Of a DNA stretch of 64,000 nt, positions 49,692 to 59,780 are shown piece by piece; the first letter of the stretch is position 1, and every line of letters begins with the position of its first letter. The DNA is from Oscillibacter valericigenes Sjm18-20 (GTDB lineage Bacteria; Bacillota; Clostridia; Oscillospirales; Oscillospiraceae): contig AP012044.1 in assembly GCA_000283575.1 (NCBI GenBank), positions 186,001 to 250,000 on the forward strand, given 5' to 3'. The position numbers and the translations under genes are program-made. The notes under the pieces are model-generated. The model did no database searches, was not told the origin of the DNA, and saw only the letters and a program-made list of their open reading frames with translations.

Positions 49692-52343
49692 ATGATTCGG
49701 GTTGCAAACCGCAGATGTATCCGCAATCTGAGCTGGAAAAGCATGATGGCCGCCCGCACGCGCAATCTGGTGGCGATTCTGGCCATTGCCCTGACCGCGG
49801 TGCTGTTCACCTCGCTTTTCACCATCGCCATGTCCATCAACGACGCCTTCCAGCAGTCAAATTTCCGTCAGGCGGGTGGTTATAGCCACGGCGGGTTTAA
49901 ATATCTGACGGAGGAGCAGGTGGACGAGCTGAAGGACGACCCTCTGATTTGGGAATACGGCTTTCGGCGGATTGTGGGAATGCCGGAGGATGCGCCCTTC
50001 AACAAATCCCACGTGGAGGTAAGCTGGTGCGATGAGAACGAGGCCCGGTGGATGTACTGCACGCCGGAGGAGGGCAGACTTCCTCAGGAGAACACCGGCG
50101 AAGCTGCCACGGATACACGGGTGCTGTCTCTACTCGGCGTGGAGCCCAAGCTTGGCGAGAGATTTACCATGACCTTTGATGTGGACGGCGAGTCCACCAC
50201 CCAGACCTTCACCCTTTGTGGCTGGTGGGAGTACGACGAGGCCATCACCGCCAGCCATGTTTTAATCCCAGAAAGCCGCGTGGATGCCATTTTTAACGAG
50301 TTGGATACCAAGGGAAACGACGGCATGACTACCTACTGGGGATTGGACGTGATGTTTAAAAATTCCCTCCACATTGAGCGGAATATCAATCAGATTCTGG
50401 AAAATCACGGCTATCAGAGCGAAAGCCGGGCCAAAGGGGACAACTTTATCGCCACCGGCGTCAACTGGGGCTATTCCGGTGCCCAGTTGATGGACAACAT
50501 GGACCCTGAGACTGTCATTGCCATCGGGGCCATGCTGATGCTGATTGTATTTACCGGATACCTCATTATTTATAATGTGTTTCAGATCTCCGTGGTGGGC
50601 GATATTCGCTTTTACGGTCTGCTGAAAACCATCGGCACCACGCCCCGGCAGCTGCGCCGCATCATTCGTCAGCAGGCGCTGGTGCTGAGCGCGGGCGGTA
50701 TTCCGCTGGGGCTATTGGGCGGATGGTTAATCGGCGCGAAGCTGACACCTGTGGTCATTTCCCGGCTCAATGGTTTAACGCAGGGCGTCGTATCCCTGAA
50801 TCCGCTGATTTTCCTGCTTTCGGCGCTCTTCGCCCTTGCCACGGTGCTGCTCTCCTGCCTGCGGCCAGGACGGCTGGCGGGGCGGGTCTCCCCCATTGAG
50901 GCCCTGCGCTATACCGAAGGGGGAACGACGAAACGAAAGGCGGAAAAGAAGGACTCCGGCAGAGTCTCACTCCGTTCCATGGCATGGAACAATCTGGGGC
51001 GAAGCCGGGGTAAGACGGCGGTGACCGTTTTGTCGCTGTCACTGGCCGTGGTGCTGTTGAATATGACCGTCACCTTTACAAACGGCTTCGACATGGACAA
51101 ATATCTGGCGGCCAACTCTGTCTCGGACTTCATTCTGGCGAACGCGGGATATTTCCAGACGGGAGGGGGCCTTTTCAGCGCCGATACGGCGCTGTCCCAA
51201 AAGAGCACGGATGCTATTGAAGGGCAGGGCGGCGTCACAGAGGGCGGCCGGGTCTACGGAGAGACCTCAGTCATACATGAATTTGTTTCCGAGGACTATT
51301 ATCGTGCCTGCCATGGGCGGTGGAACGATACCCAGACCCTGGACTGGATGGTGTCCAATGAGGAGCGCAATGAGGCCGGACTTCTCAGCGACGATATTCA
51401 GCTCTACGGGATGGAGCGATACGGGCTGGACAAGCTGACCGTGTTGGACGGCGACATCTCCAGCCTCTATGAACCGGGCAGCCGGAATATCGCCGCCGTA
51501 TGCTCCGATGACGACTACGGCAATCCCGAACCGGACTCCTATTGGGCCGGACTGGGGGACACAGTGACTCTGCGGTATGTGGATGAATTCCGGTATGTGA
51601 GCCGCGAGACCGGCGAGCCGGTGGACCCCGCCAACGGCGAAAGCTATGTGATGAAGGTCACAAAATACCACGACGTGGACTACACCGTGACGGCGCTGGT
51701 GACGGTTCCCTCCGCCCTGAGCTACCGCTACTACGGCTCCGACGAGTTCGTTCTGAACGACCAGACGTTCATTCAGGATACCGGTACCGACAGCGTGATG
51801 CTCTATGCCTTTGATACGACAAAGGGAGCCAACGCCGGAATAGAGCGGTATCTGAAGGACTATACGGAAAACCAGAATTCGGAGGACGACTATGAGAGCA
51901 AGGCCACCTACGCCGCCGAGTTCGAGAGCTTCCGCGCCATGTTTACAACGCTGGGAGGGGCGCTGAGCTTCCTTGTGGGGCTGGTGGGGGTGCTGAACTT
52001 TTTCAACGCCGTCCTTACCGGCGTTCTGACCCGCAGGCGAGAGTTTGCCATGCTCCAGTCCATCGGCATGACCGGCGGACAGCTGAAAACCATGCTGGTG
52101 TGGGAAGGGTTGTACTATACGTTGGGAGCGGTGGCTCTGGCTCTGGCACTCACCTTAATGTGCGGGCCGCTCATGAACTCCGCCGTGAGCAGCATGCTCT
52201 GGTTTTTCACCTATCGCTTCACTTTGACGCCGATCCTGGTCCTGATTCCAGTGTTTGCCCTGCTGGGCTGTGTGCTGCCGCTTGCGGTATACCGCTCCGT
52301 TTCCCGCCTGACCATTGTGGAGCGTCTGCGGGAAGCGGAATAG
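49692..52343 (+). CDS. FtsX-like ABC permease, large
   Basis: 883 residues. One N-terminal transmembrane helix (LVAILAIALTAVLFTSLFTI), a large extracellular domain, three helices (about 280-400), a second extracellular domain and three terminal helices. Two FtsX/MacB core modules are present, each with the short cytosolic motif before the helices (TIGTTPRQLRRII and SIGMTGGQLKTML). Size and arrangement resemble BceB-like or lantibiotic-resistance permeases, or lipoprotein-type exporters of Bacillota. Start ATG 49692; a GTG at 49683 overlapping the ATPase stop is possible. Confidence 0.88.
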   Translation: MIRVANRRCIRNLSWKSMMAARTRNLVAILAIALTAVLFTSLFTIAMSINDAFQQSNFRQAGGYSHGGFKYLTEEQVDELKDDPLIWEYGFRRIVGMPEDAPFNKSHVEVSWCDENEARWMYCTPEEGRLPQENTGEAATDTRVLSLLGVEPKLGERFTMTFDVDGESTTQTFTLCGWWEYDEAITASHVLIPESRVDAIFNELDTKGNDGMTTYWGLDVMFKNSLHIERNINQILENHGYQSESRAKGDNFIATGVNWGYSGAQLMDNMDPETVIAIGAMLMLIVFTGYLIIYNVFQISVVGDIRFYGLLKTIGTTPRQLRRIIRQQALVLSAGGIPLGLLGGWLIGAKLTPVVISRLNGLTQGVVSLNPLIFLLSALFALATVLLSCLRPGRLAGRVSPIEALRYTEGGTTKRKAEKKDSGRVSLRSMAWNNLGRSRGKTAVTVLSLSLAVVLLNMTVTFTNGFDMDKYLAANSVSDFILANAGYFQTGGGLFSADTALSQKSTDAIEGQGGVTEGGRVYGETSVIHEFVSEDYYRACHGRWNDTQTLDWMVSNEERNEAGLLSDDIQLYGMERYGLDKLTVLDGDISSLYEPGSRNIAAVCSDDDYGNPEPDSYWAGLGDTVTLRYVDEFRYVSRETGEPVDPANGESYVMKVTKYHDVDYTVTALVTVPSALSYRYYGSDEFVLNDQTFIQDTGTDSVMLYAFDTTKGANAGIERYLKDYTENQNSEDDYESKATYAAEFESFRAMFTTLGGALSFLVGLVGVLNFFNAVLTGVLTRRREFAMLQSIGMTGGQLKTMLVWEGLYYTLGAVALALALTLMCGPLMNSAVSSMLWFFTYRFTLTPILVLIPVFALLGCVLPLAVYRSVSRLTIVERLREAE

Positions 52344-52498
52344 TTGACCATCCGCATTTTTTAACGCACGCTTAGATGCTGCATATTGATTGTAAGGTGG
52401 CGACTCAGGTTCCCAGAGCAGGTAAAGAACCGATCACTGCTCCCGCTGCTATAACCAACATCATTTACAGCACAGCTCCCGCTTATGCCAAAATTAAT

Positions 52499-52532
52499 GC
52501 GGTAACCTTCACCGTGAAGGTTACCGCTCTTT
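52499..52532 (+). terminator. Terminator after the FtsX-like gene
   Basis: An 11-bp perfect stem (52499-52509 with 52517-52527) with a 7-nt loop, followed by TCTTTTCT. Confidence 0.8.
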
Positions 52533-52855
52533 TCTAACCTTGTATTACGCCGGTACAACGGTTGCCTGGCATATCTGATTCAGGTTCTTGTTTCATGCTA
52601 TGAAGGGATTCTTAATCTCTTCTGAGACGCCGTTAAAAGTACATCTGTGCTTCGTATATAAAAAACCCCGTTTGAAAGGAACGAGCTTTTTGCGCGCTGT
52701 TCAAGCTTCCAATGTGGTGTTTTTATCGCCGGGGTTCCGGCGTCGCCCTGAAGTCAGTTTTTACGCATTCCCTGGAATGAGAAAGCCATTCCGATACTAT
52801 TTTAAAACATTTTGGAAAATTTATGCCCGCAATCTTGACTTTTGAAAAATCTGTG
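52528..52855. other. Region without a gene
   Basis: No supported coding sequence. Upstream, 52384-52536 holds a protein-like plus-strand frame (TQVPRAGKEPITAPAAITNI) that may be the worn C-terminal end of a molybdopterin-type oxidase; too weak to call. Confidence 0.35.
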
Positions 52856-52883
52856 TTAATGTATTACGTGCATAATACATTAA
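52856..52883. promoter_or_regulatory. 28-bp palindromic operator upstream of the efflux operon
   Basis: An 11-bp perfect inverted repeat (52856-52866 with 52873-52883) around CGTGCA, about 150 bases before the adaptor gene. The TTACGT/GCATAATACA core is shared with the GAPDH promoter. Probably a repressor site. Confidence 0.6.
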
Positions 52884-53031
52884 GCGTGCGCTTTTCTCCT
52901 GCCTTGGGAAAAGCTGCCTGAATTGAAGCGGGTTTCAAGCTTTGTTTAAGGTGAATCATGGAAACTATCCTATAGTACATGATGCAGCCTCAAACCAGAT
53001 GCAAGGCTGATGTAAGGAAATGAGGAATAGT

Positions 53032-54747
53032 ATGAGCGAAAAAGTGCAGGAAAAGAACGAGGTGCAGGAACTGGACACCGCACCGGCGAAAAAGAAAAAA
53101 CTTGGAGTTCCCCGAAAGTTGAAGGGACTGTGGAGCAATAAGAAGCGGCGCAAGTGGCTGATTCTGGCCGTGGTGCTGGCGGTGGTCGTGATTCTGGTTC
53201 TTCGCAGCTGCGGCGGGAAGAAGGATGCCTCCGCGACCACCTATGTGGAGGAGGCCGTTTCCTTCCGCGATATCACCCAGTCTCTCAGCGGCACCGGCAC
53301 GCTCCAGCCCGCCAACTCCTATACCGTCACCACTCTGAAAGAGGGCGAGATTTTATCGGCGGATTTTGAGGAGGGCGATACCGTCTCCAAGGACACCGTC
53401 CTCTACAAGCTGGACAGCTCTGACGTCAGCAGCAATTTGGAAAAGGCCCAGCTGTCGCTGAACCAGGCTCAGCGCAGCTATGAAAAGGCGGCCTATGCAC
53501 AGTCCCCCGTGGCGGGTACCGTGGCCTCCCTGGATGTGAAGGTGGGCGACGTGGTGAAAGTCGGACAGACGGTGGCCACCGTGCGCAACAATTCCGCCAT
53601 GACCCTGAAAGTGCCCTTCGCTTCGGACGACGCGGCAAGCTTTTATGTGGGCGAGAGCGCGTCCGTGGTTCTGGACAGCTCCTTTGAGACACTCACCGGC
53701 AAAGTAACTGCGGTTTCCGCGGCCGACACGGTGCTCACCGGCAACCGCATCGTGCGCTATGTAACGATCTCCGTTGCCAACCCCGGCGGGCTTACCGATA
53801 CGCAGGCCGCCACCGCCACAATCGATGGCTGCGGCTCCAGCGAGAACGCGACCCTGGAGTATAAGGCGGCGGAGGATGTGACTGCGTCCTCCGGCGGCAC
53901 GGTGGCCGCCGTCAATGTAAAGGAGGGCGGGAACGTATCCGCCGGGCAGACCATTGTTACCTTTACCTCCAACGCGGCCAACGACTCTGTTCAGTCTGCG
54001 CAGGACAATCTGAAAGACGCGGAGCTGAGCATGGAGACCTCCCAGAAGCAGTTGGATGATTACACCATCACCTCGCCCATCGACGGCACTATCGTGGATA
54101 AGAAGATCAAGGCCGGTGAAAAGGTGAAGTCCGGTGATACTCTCTGCGTGATCTATGATCTGAGCTATCTGGAAATGACCCTCAACGTGGATGAACTGGA
54201 CATCACGCAGGTGTCGGTGGGCCAGAAGGTCACCATCACGGCGGACGCCGTCAACGGTCAGAGCTTCACCGGCGAGGTAACCAATATTTCCATGGCCGGT
54301 ACCACCAACAACAACGCCACCACTTATCCCGTCACCGTCCGTATTGACGACTACGGTGACCTGTGGCCGGGCATGAATGTGGATGCGGAGATCGTTCTTG
54401 CACAGAACGACAATGCGCTTTCCATCCCCAGCGCCGCTTTGGAGCGGGGCAACAAGGTGCTGATCACCTCAGATTCTCCCAGCGCGGCCAATGCTCTGAA
54501 AGACGAGGCTCCCGATGGTTACGTCTATGTCTCTGTAGAAACGGGTATCAGCAACGACGATTACATCGAGGTCACGTCCGGCCTTCAGGAGGGCGATACG
54601 GTGGCCCATCTGCCTTTCACCAGCAACTCCTCCGCTATGGACGTGTTGATGGGCGATGACTCGGAAGGTGGTCCCAACGGCAGTGAAAACGGCGAAGGCG
54701 GATCCGGTGGAGGCGCACCCAGCAGCGGCGGAGGGTCGGAGGGATGA
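53032..54747 (+). CDS. HlyD/MacA-type membrane-fusion adaptor
   Basis: 571 residues. A short Lys-rich cytosolic start, one transmembrane helix (WLILAVVLAVVVILVL, about 43-60), then an extracellular part with two lipoyl-like modules, a short coiled coil (KDAELSMETSQKQLDDYTI) and a beta-barrel domain; the tail is Gly/Ser/Glu-rich. The duplicated lipoyl region (residues about 100-330) makes it longer than typical MacA. ATG 53032 has GAGGA upstream. Its stop overlaps the ATPase start, so the three export genes form one operon. Confidence 0.9.
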   Translation: MSEKVQEKNEVQELDTAPAKKKKLGVPRKLKGLWSNKKRRKWLILAVVLAVVVILVLRSCGGKKDASATTYVEEAVSFRDITQSLSGTGTLQPANSYTVTTLKEGEILSADFEEGDTVSKDTVLYKLDSSDVSSNLEKAQLSLNQAQRSYEKAAYAQSPVAGTVASLDVKVGDVVKVGQTVATVRNNSAMTLKVPFASDDAASFYVGESASVVLDSSFETLTGKVTAVSAADTVLTGNRIVRYVTISVANPGGLTDTQAATATIDGCGSSENATLEYKAAEDVTASSGGTVAAVNVKEGGNVSAGQTIVTFTSNAANDSVQSAQDNLKDAELSMETSQKQLDDYTITSPIDGTIVDKKIKAGEKVKSGDTLCVIYDLSYLEMTLNVDELDITQVSVGQKVTITADAVNGQSFTGEVTNISMAGTTNNNATTYPVTVRIDDYGDLWPGMNVDAEIVLAQNDNALSIPSAALERGNKVLITSDSPSAANALKDEAPDGYVYVSVETGISNDDYIEVTSGLQEGDTVAHLPFTSNSSAMDVLMGDDSEGGPNGSENGEGGSGGGAPSSGGGSEG

Positions 54748-55481
54748 GCGCGCTGATTGAATTTCAGGACGTCTCAAAGGTCTATGAAATGGGCGATTCT
54801 GTAGTCCGGGCCGCGGATCACATTTCCATGCAGATTCAAAAAGGCGAATTTGTGGCCATCGTGGGTCAGTCCGGCTCCGGAAAATCCACCTGCATGAATA
54901 TTATCGGCTGTCTGGACGTCCCCTCCTCCGGCACATATCTGCTGGACGGTCAAGACGTTGGCAAAATGAATAAAAACCAGCTGGCTGAAATCCGCAACAA
55001 GATGTTGGGCTTTATCTTCCAGCAGTACAATTTGCTGCCCAAGCTGACGCTGCTGGAAAATGTAGAGGTCCCCATGATGTATGCCGGCGTTTCAAGGAGT
55101 GACCGGCGGGAGCGGGCCAGGGTGGCCTTGGAGATGGTGGGCCTTGGAAGCAAGGTAAACCACCGGCCCGCCCAACTCTCCGGCGGCCAGCAGCAGCGTG
55201 TTTCCATTGCCCGGGCTCTGGTGGGAGAACCGGCGGTGATTCTGGCCGATGAGCCCACCGGCGCACTGGACTCCCACACCGGGCGGGAGGTGCTGTCCCT
55301 TTTACAGCAGCTCCACGCCGCAGGCAACACCGTGGTTCTCATTACCCATGATAACTCCATCGCCGTTCAGGCCCAGCGCATTATCCGTCTGGAGGACGGC
55401 CGCGTCATTTACGACGGGGACGCCCACGCGCCGGAGGCGGTGGTATCGCCGAATCTGGCGGGAACGGGAGGCGGACAATGA
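54744..55481 (+). CDS. MacB-type ABC ATPase
   Basis: 245 residues. Walker [10 protein letters not shown], signature [15 protein letters not shown], Walker [13 protein letters not shown] and H-loop ITHDN. It overlaps both neighbours by four bases (ATGA). With the adaptor and permease it forms a MacAB-like export pump adapted to a single-membrane cell. Confidence 0.93.
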   Translation: MSALIEFQDVSKVYEMGDSVVRAADHISMQIQKGEFVAIVGQSGSGKSTCMNIIGCLDVPSSGTYLLDGQDVGKMNKNQLAEIRNKMLGFIFQQYNLLPKLTLLENVEVPMMYAGVSRSDRRERARVALEMVGLGSKVNHRPAQLSGGQQQRVSIARALVGEPAVILADEPTGALDSHTGREVLSLLQQLHAAGNTVVLITHDNSIAVQAQRIIRLEDGRVIYDGDAHAPEAVVSPNLAGTGGGQ

Positions 55482-56674
55482 AATTAACGGAAGCCTTCCA
55501 GCTGGCCATTAAAAATATCAGGGGCAGTAAGATGCGTACCTTTCTCACGATGCTTGGTATCATCATTGGCATCTCGGCGGTGATCGTCATCGTGGGGCTT
55601 GGCAACGGCATGGAAAACTATATGAAAGGCAGCTTCTCCGATATGGGGACCAACACGCTGATGGTGTCCATTATGGGCCGGGGCAGCTCCCGCAGTGTGT
55701 CTGAGGAGCAGATGTATGATCTGGTGGCGGAGAACCCCGACTATCTCGACCAGATCTCCCCCACGGTCAGCTTATCCAACGCCGTGAAGATTGGAACGAA
55801 GAAACTTTCCTTGACCACCATCACGGGCGTCAGCGAGGCTTATTTCGACATGAAGAACTATACCGTTTCCGCGGGCCGGGCGCTTCAGTATGTGGATGTG
55901 TCCAATCGGCGGGATGTCTGCGTGGTGGGCAACTACCTCAATGAAACTTATTACGGCGGTAATGCCGTGGGTCAGACTATCCGACTCAACGGCAGATGTT
56001 TCACCATTGTGGGTGTCATGAAGCAGAAGACCGACGGGGAAATGGAAGAGGGAGGTACGGACGACTGCGTTTTTCTCCCCTATTCCACCGCAGCCAGAAT
56101 GTCCTATACAGGCGTCATCAGTGAATATACCCTCACCGTAGTGGATGAGACTCAGGCGCGGGCCTGCGTCACCATTGTTGAGAGCTACCTTTATAACACT
56201 TTTCGGGATGAACACGCCTATAGGGTCGTCAGTATGGCCGAGTTGTTGGACGCCATGAACTCCATGATCAATGTTATGATCGGGATTTTGGCGGGCATTG
56301 CCGCAATTTCCCTGGTGGTGGGCGGCATCGGCATCATGAACATCATGCTGGTGTCCGTTACGGAGCGGACACGGGAAATCGGCATCCGCAAAGCGCTGGG
56401 CGCGAAAGAGCGGTATATTATGCAGCAATTCGTGATCGAGGCCGCCACCACCTCCGCTCTGGGCGGTGTGCTGGGCATTATCGTGGGCTACGGTCTTTCC
56501 TCCATCGGCACTATTATCGTTTCAGCGCTGGAAAAGGGTTTGACTATCAGCCCATCCATAGGTGCGGTGCTGGGCGCGTTCGGCATCTCCACGTTTATTG
56601 GCATCGTATTCGGCTATCTGCCGGCAAAGAAGGCGGCACGGCTGAACCCCATCGACGCGCTGCATTATGACTGA
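55478..56674 (+). CDS. MacB-type ABC permease
   Basis: 398 residues. One N-terminal helix, a MacB periplasmic-core-like extracellular domain and three C-terminal helices with the motif REIGIRKALGAKERYIMQQF and PAKKAARLNPIDALHYD at the end, all typical. It moves peptides, antibiotics or lipoproteins outwards in the family; the cargo here is unknown. An SLH-domain gene follows 93 bases downstream and may be co-transcribed. Confidence 0.93.
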   Translation: MKLTEAFQLAIKNIRGSKMRTFLTMLGIIIGISAVIVIVGLGNGMENYMKGSFSDMGTNTLMVSIMGRGSSRSVSEEQMYDLVAENPDYLDQISPTVSLSNAVKIGTKKLSLTTITGVSEAYFDMKNYTVSAGRALQYVDVSNRRDVCVVGNYLNETYYGGNAVGQTIRLNGRCFTIVGVMKQKTDGEMEEGGTDDCVFLPYSTAARMSYTGVISEYTLTVVDETQARACVTIVESYLYNTFRDEHAYRVVSMAELLDAMNSMINVMIGILAGIAAISLVVGGIGIMNIMLVSVTERTREIGIRKALGAKERYIMQQFVIEAATTSALGGVLGIIVGYGLSSIGTIIVSALEKGLTISPSIGAVLGAFGISTFIGIVFGYLPAKKAARLNPIDALHYD

Positions 56675-56767
56675 CAACAGACGCATGGCGCTTTTACATG
56701 AGCACACAAGCCCCGCCTTCGGGCGCAACGCTCCGGCAGACGGATATTCGACAGGAGAGAAGCAAGT

Positions 56768-58642
56768 ATGAAGAAACGGATTTTATCTCTATTAATGGCG
56801 GCTTGCATGGCGGCGACACTATTTGCCGTTCCCGCCGGAGCCACTGTCGCGCAGGACAGCGGCGAGGTCCAGACCATCCGGGCATTGGGCATTATGGCGG
56901 GCGATTCCGCCGGGAACCTGAATCTGGGCGGCAACGTCACCCGCGCCCAATTTGCCAAAATGCTGGTGAGCGCCTCCTCGTATAAGGACAGCGTGGGTGA
57001 CGGGGAGGGTGTTTCCCTGTTTAAGGATGTGAAAAGTGACCACTGGGCCTCTCAGTACATCAAGATCGCGGTGGATGAGGGGTGGATGACCGGCTATACC
57101 GACGGCACCTTCCGTCCCAGTCAGACCATCACTCTGGAGCAGGCGTGCACCACGGTTTTGCGCCTTTTGGGATACGACTCCTCGTCTTTGGCGGGGTCCT
57201 TTCCCTCCGCACAGCTGAGCAAGGCCAGTTCTCTTGGCCTGCGGGACCAGATCACCCTGAGTAAGGGGGGCCTCATGACCCGGTCCGACTGCGTATACCT
57301 TTTTTATAACGCCCTGACGGCCCAGACCAACGACGGCAAAACCTATGCCACCACGCTGGGCTACACCGTTACCAACGGCAATGTGGATTATGCCGCGGTC
57401 GTCTCGGCCAACCTGAGCGGACCCTATGTGGTGGGTTCCGGCAGGTCGTTGGATCTGCCCTTTACCTCCACGGCGGCCACTGTGTACCGCAACGGAACGA
57501 CGTCTTCCCTCTCCTCCGCGCAGCAGTACGACGTCTACTACTACAACGCCGGTATGCAGACGGTCTGGATCTACACCGACCGGGCGGGCGGCACCATCAC
57601 CGCTCTGTCGCCCAGCGCGGCGGCTCCCACCTCTGTTACCGTGGGTGCCACCTCCTACACCATCGGCACCGCCACTGCAGCCTATAAACTGTCCTCCATG
57701 GGCGGGTTCGATGTCGGCGATACCGCGCTGCTCCTGCTGGGCATGAACGGCGAGGTGGTAGACGTGGTCAACGGCAGCGCGGCGGACACGATTTATTACG
57801 GCGTGGTCACCTCCGTGGCCCAGTCCACCACCTCCGGCACCTCTGCCGGAACGGAGGTCCGCGTGGCCGTGGCCTGTACCGACGGCGTGGTCCACACCTT
57901 CTCCGTCAGCCAGCAGGGCGCCTATACGGCGGGCAGTCTGGTCTCCGCCAGTATGACGGACAGCGGTACTACCATCAAACAGCTCACCGCGAAGACACTC
58001 AGCGGCGCGGTGGACAAAGCGGGCACCAAGCTGGGCGATATGACCTTTGCCGGAGACGCGCGGATTCTGGATACCACCGCCACCGGCGCGTGGGCCAAAA
58101 TCTATCCCAGCCGTTTGGCGGGTTATACGCTCTCCAAAAGCGATGTGCGCTACTATATCACCAATACGGACGGGGAGATCACCCATCTAATTCTGGATGA
58201 CGCCACCGGTGATACATGGTCCTTCTATTATCTGACCACCGCGCCGGAGAAGACGGACGGTACGCTGAGCGTCAGCTATGCCGGACTGAAGGACGGGACC
58301 ACCGTCTCGCTTGACAACAACGGCAAGTACTATAACGTGGCCACCGGCGGCGCGGGCGTCCAGTTTAACAGCGACGGCTCGATCAAGAACATGCGCCAGC
58401 TTCAGTCCGTGACGCTGGACAGCCTCAGCTCCGTCAGCGCCATGGGCGGCAATACCACCTATACGCTGGATACCGGCGTCCAGGTCTACCTGCGCAAACG
58501 GGATACTTCCAACGCCATGAATTACTATCAGGTGTCCCTCAGCTCCATCAACGCATCGGACTACACGCTCACCGGCTGGGTGGATAACTTCGGCTGCACC
58601 GCGGGCGGACGGGTCCGGATTATCACCGCGGAGGAGAAGTGA
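56768..58642 (+). CDS. Large secreted SLH-domain protein
   Basis: 624 residues. Signal peptide (1-26, FAVPAGA), then two or three SLH repeats (LGIMAGDSAGNLNLGGNVTRAQFAKML; FKDVKSDHWASQYI with GYTDGTFRPSQTITLEQA; a third ending LMTRSDCVYLFYNAL). The remaining 400 residues are Thr/Ser/Gly-rich beta-repeats without a catalytic motif. A cell-wall-anchored surface protein, possibly structural. AGGAGAG precedes the ATG. Its position after the export operon suggests a functional link with the envelope. Confidence 0.88.
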   Translation: MKKRILSLLMAACMAATLFAVPAGATVAQDSGEVQTIRALGIMAGDSAGNLNLGGNVTRAQFAKMLVSASSYKDSVGDGEGVSLFKDVKSDHWASQYIKIAVDEGWMTGYTDGTFRPSQTITLEQACTTVLRLLGYDSSSLAGSFPSAQLSKASSLGLRDQITLSKGGLMTRSDCVYLFYNALTAQTNDGKTYATTLGYTVTNGNVDYAAVVSANLSGPYVVGSGRSLDLPFTSTAATVYRNGTTSSLSSAQQYDVYYYNAGMQTVWIYTDRAGGTITALSPSAAAPTSVTVGATSYTIGTATAAYKLSSMGGFDVGDTALLLLGMNGEVVDVVNGSAADTIYYGVVTSVAQSTTSGTSAGTEVRVAVACTDGVVHTFSVSQQGAYTAGSLVSASMTDSGTTIKQLTAKTLSGAVDKAGTKLGDMTFAGDARILDTTATGAWAKIYPSRLAGYTLSKSDVRYYITNTDGEITHLILDDATGDTWSFYYLTTAPEKTDGTLSVSYAGLKDGTTVSLDNNGKYYNVATGGAGVQFNSDGSIKNMRQLQSVTLDSLSSVSAMGGNTTYTLDTGVQVYLRKRDTSNAMNYYQVSLSSINASDYTLTGWVDNFGCTAGGRVRIITAEEK

Positions 58643-58670
58643 CTTTCTAAAGGGCAGACTTTCATTCAGA

Positions 58671-58710
58671 AAGGACCCGCACTCAAAGAGTGCGGGTCCT
58701 TGTTGTCCTT
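58671..58710 (+). terminator. Terminator of the SLH gene
   Basis: A perfect 14-bp stem (58671-58684 with 58688-58701), a 3-nt loop and a moderately T-rich tail. Confidence 0.82.
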
Positions 58711-58739
58711 CGGTATCCGGGGCTGCAGCTGAGTCCCTC

Positions 58740-59159
58740 TCAAAACCACAAGGCCGCTTCATCCCGGAATTGCGGAGCCGGTCCGTTTTGGTAGGGGTCG
58801 TATCGGTCCGGATTGCAGCCAAACTCCTTCAAAAAGCAGATCTGCCCGCCCTGCGTCCATCGGATCAGCGAAACGCCGTCAAAAGCCTCGGTTCTTCCGT
58901 TGTTCATGGCATTTTTAAAATACCACTCCACTACCGTCTGATCGCCCTTGTGAAAAAACTGCCGGATGTCCCACGACAGGACGGTGCCCCGGCTGTTCCA
59001 TTCCTCAAACCAAAACTGAATCTTATCCGCGCCCTGATACACCGGTCCCCAACTTTCAATGTAGGCGGCGTCTTCCGAAAAAACACGCTTAATACCAAGG
59101 TTTTCCTTTTTCAGCCACATGTCGAACCAAAGACGGACGGTTTCTTCCCGCTTGTCCAC
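58740..59159 (-). CDS. NTF2-like/SnoaL-like protein
   Basis: 139 residues with the pattern of NTF2-fold single-domain proteins: an N-terminal helix pair (VRLWFDMWLKKENL), FSEDAAYIESWGPVYQGADKI and alternating strands with Trp/Phe (SRGTVLSWDIRQFF, TVVEWYFKN). Some members are enzymes (ketosteroid isomerases, cyclases), many bind small ligands. No diagnostic acid pair could be assigned. Single leftward gene. Confidence 0.75.
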   Translation of the reverse strand: MDKREETVRLWFDMWLKKENLGIKRVFSEDAAYIESWGPVYQGADKIQFWFEEWNSRGTVLSWDIRQFFHKGDQTVVEWYFKNAMNNGRTEAFDGVSLIRWTQGGQICFLKEFGCNPDRYDPYQNGPAPQFRDEAALWF

Positions 59160-59312
59160 AAAATCCCTCTTTCTTTTTTTAATCCAGCATCAGTTTATCA
59201 CGCTTTGTGCCCCGCGGCAACACTTCGGTTCCCGCATTCAGCGGAAACCGGTTGCCAATTTATCCAGCGGGAGTTATACTGTCAGCATCAAACTTATTAA
59301 AGCGAGGCCATT

Positions 59313-59780
59313 ATGAAAATACTGGTGTTTTCCGATTCCCATGGCAATGTGGACAATATGACTCTGGCGGTGGAGCGGGAACGGCCCGACCGCATTTTCC
59401 ATCTGGGCGACGGCTGGCAGGACGCGGAGCACCTTCGGGATATGTTTCCGGACATTCCGCTGGATCAGGTGCCAGGCAACTGTGATTTTCGTTTTACAGA
59501 GCCTGCGGTGAAGCTGGTGCAGGCGGAGGGAAAGCGCATCCTGCTGTGCCACGGGCACACCTACCGGGTGAAGGAGGGCCTGATGGACGTGGGTTATGCG
59601 GCGCGGGAGCAAAAGGCGGATTTGCTGTGCTTTGGACACACCCACATCCCCACGCAGGAGTGGGCGGGGGAATCCCTGCTTTTGAATCCCGGCAGCATCG
59701 GTTACTGGGGCAAGCCCACTTACGCCGTGGTGAAGATTGAAGGCGGCCTCCTCACGGCGGACCTGCGGAAGCTGGCGTGA
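59313..59780 (+). CDS. YfcE/MJ0936-type phosphodiesterase
   Basis: 155 residues. Metallophosphoesterase motifs: DSHGN (8-12), HLGDGW, GNCD, CHGHTY and GHTHIP give the two-metal site of small bacterial phosphodiesterases. Family members hydrolyse simple phosphodiesters in vitro. The stop codon overlaps the GluQ-RS start (TGATG). Confidence 0.93.
   Translation: MKILVFSDSHGNVDNMTLAVERERPDRIFHLGDGWQDAEHLRDMFPDIPLDQVPGNCDFRFTEPAVKLVQAEGKRILLCHGHTYRVKEGLMDVGYAAREQKADLLCFGHTHIPTQEWAGESLLLNPGSIGYWGKPTYAVVKIEGGLLTADLRKLA

Noticed and set aside
52384-52536. Plus-strand frame resembling the C-terminal end of a molybdopterin oxidase
   Set aside because: Too short, no start, only a loose resemblance; it ends inside a terminator hairpin.
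56819-58186. Long minus-strand frame (455 codons) opposite the SLH gene
   Set aside because: His/Gly/Arg-rich composition typical of an antisense shadow; the plus strand has signal peptide and SLH repeats.
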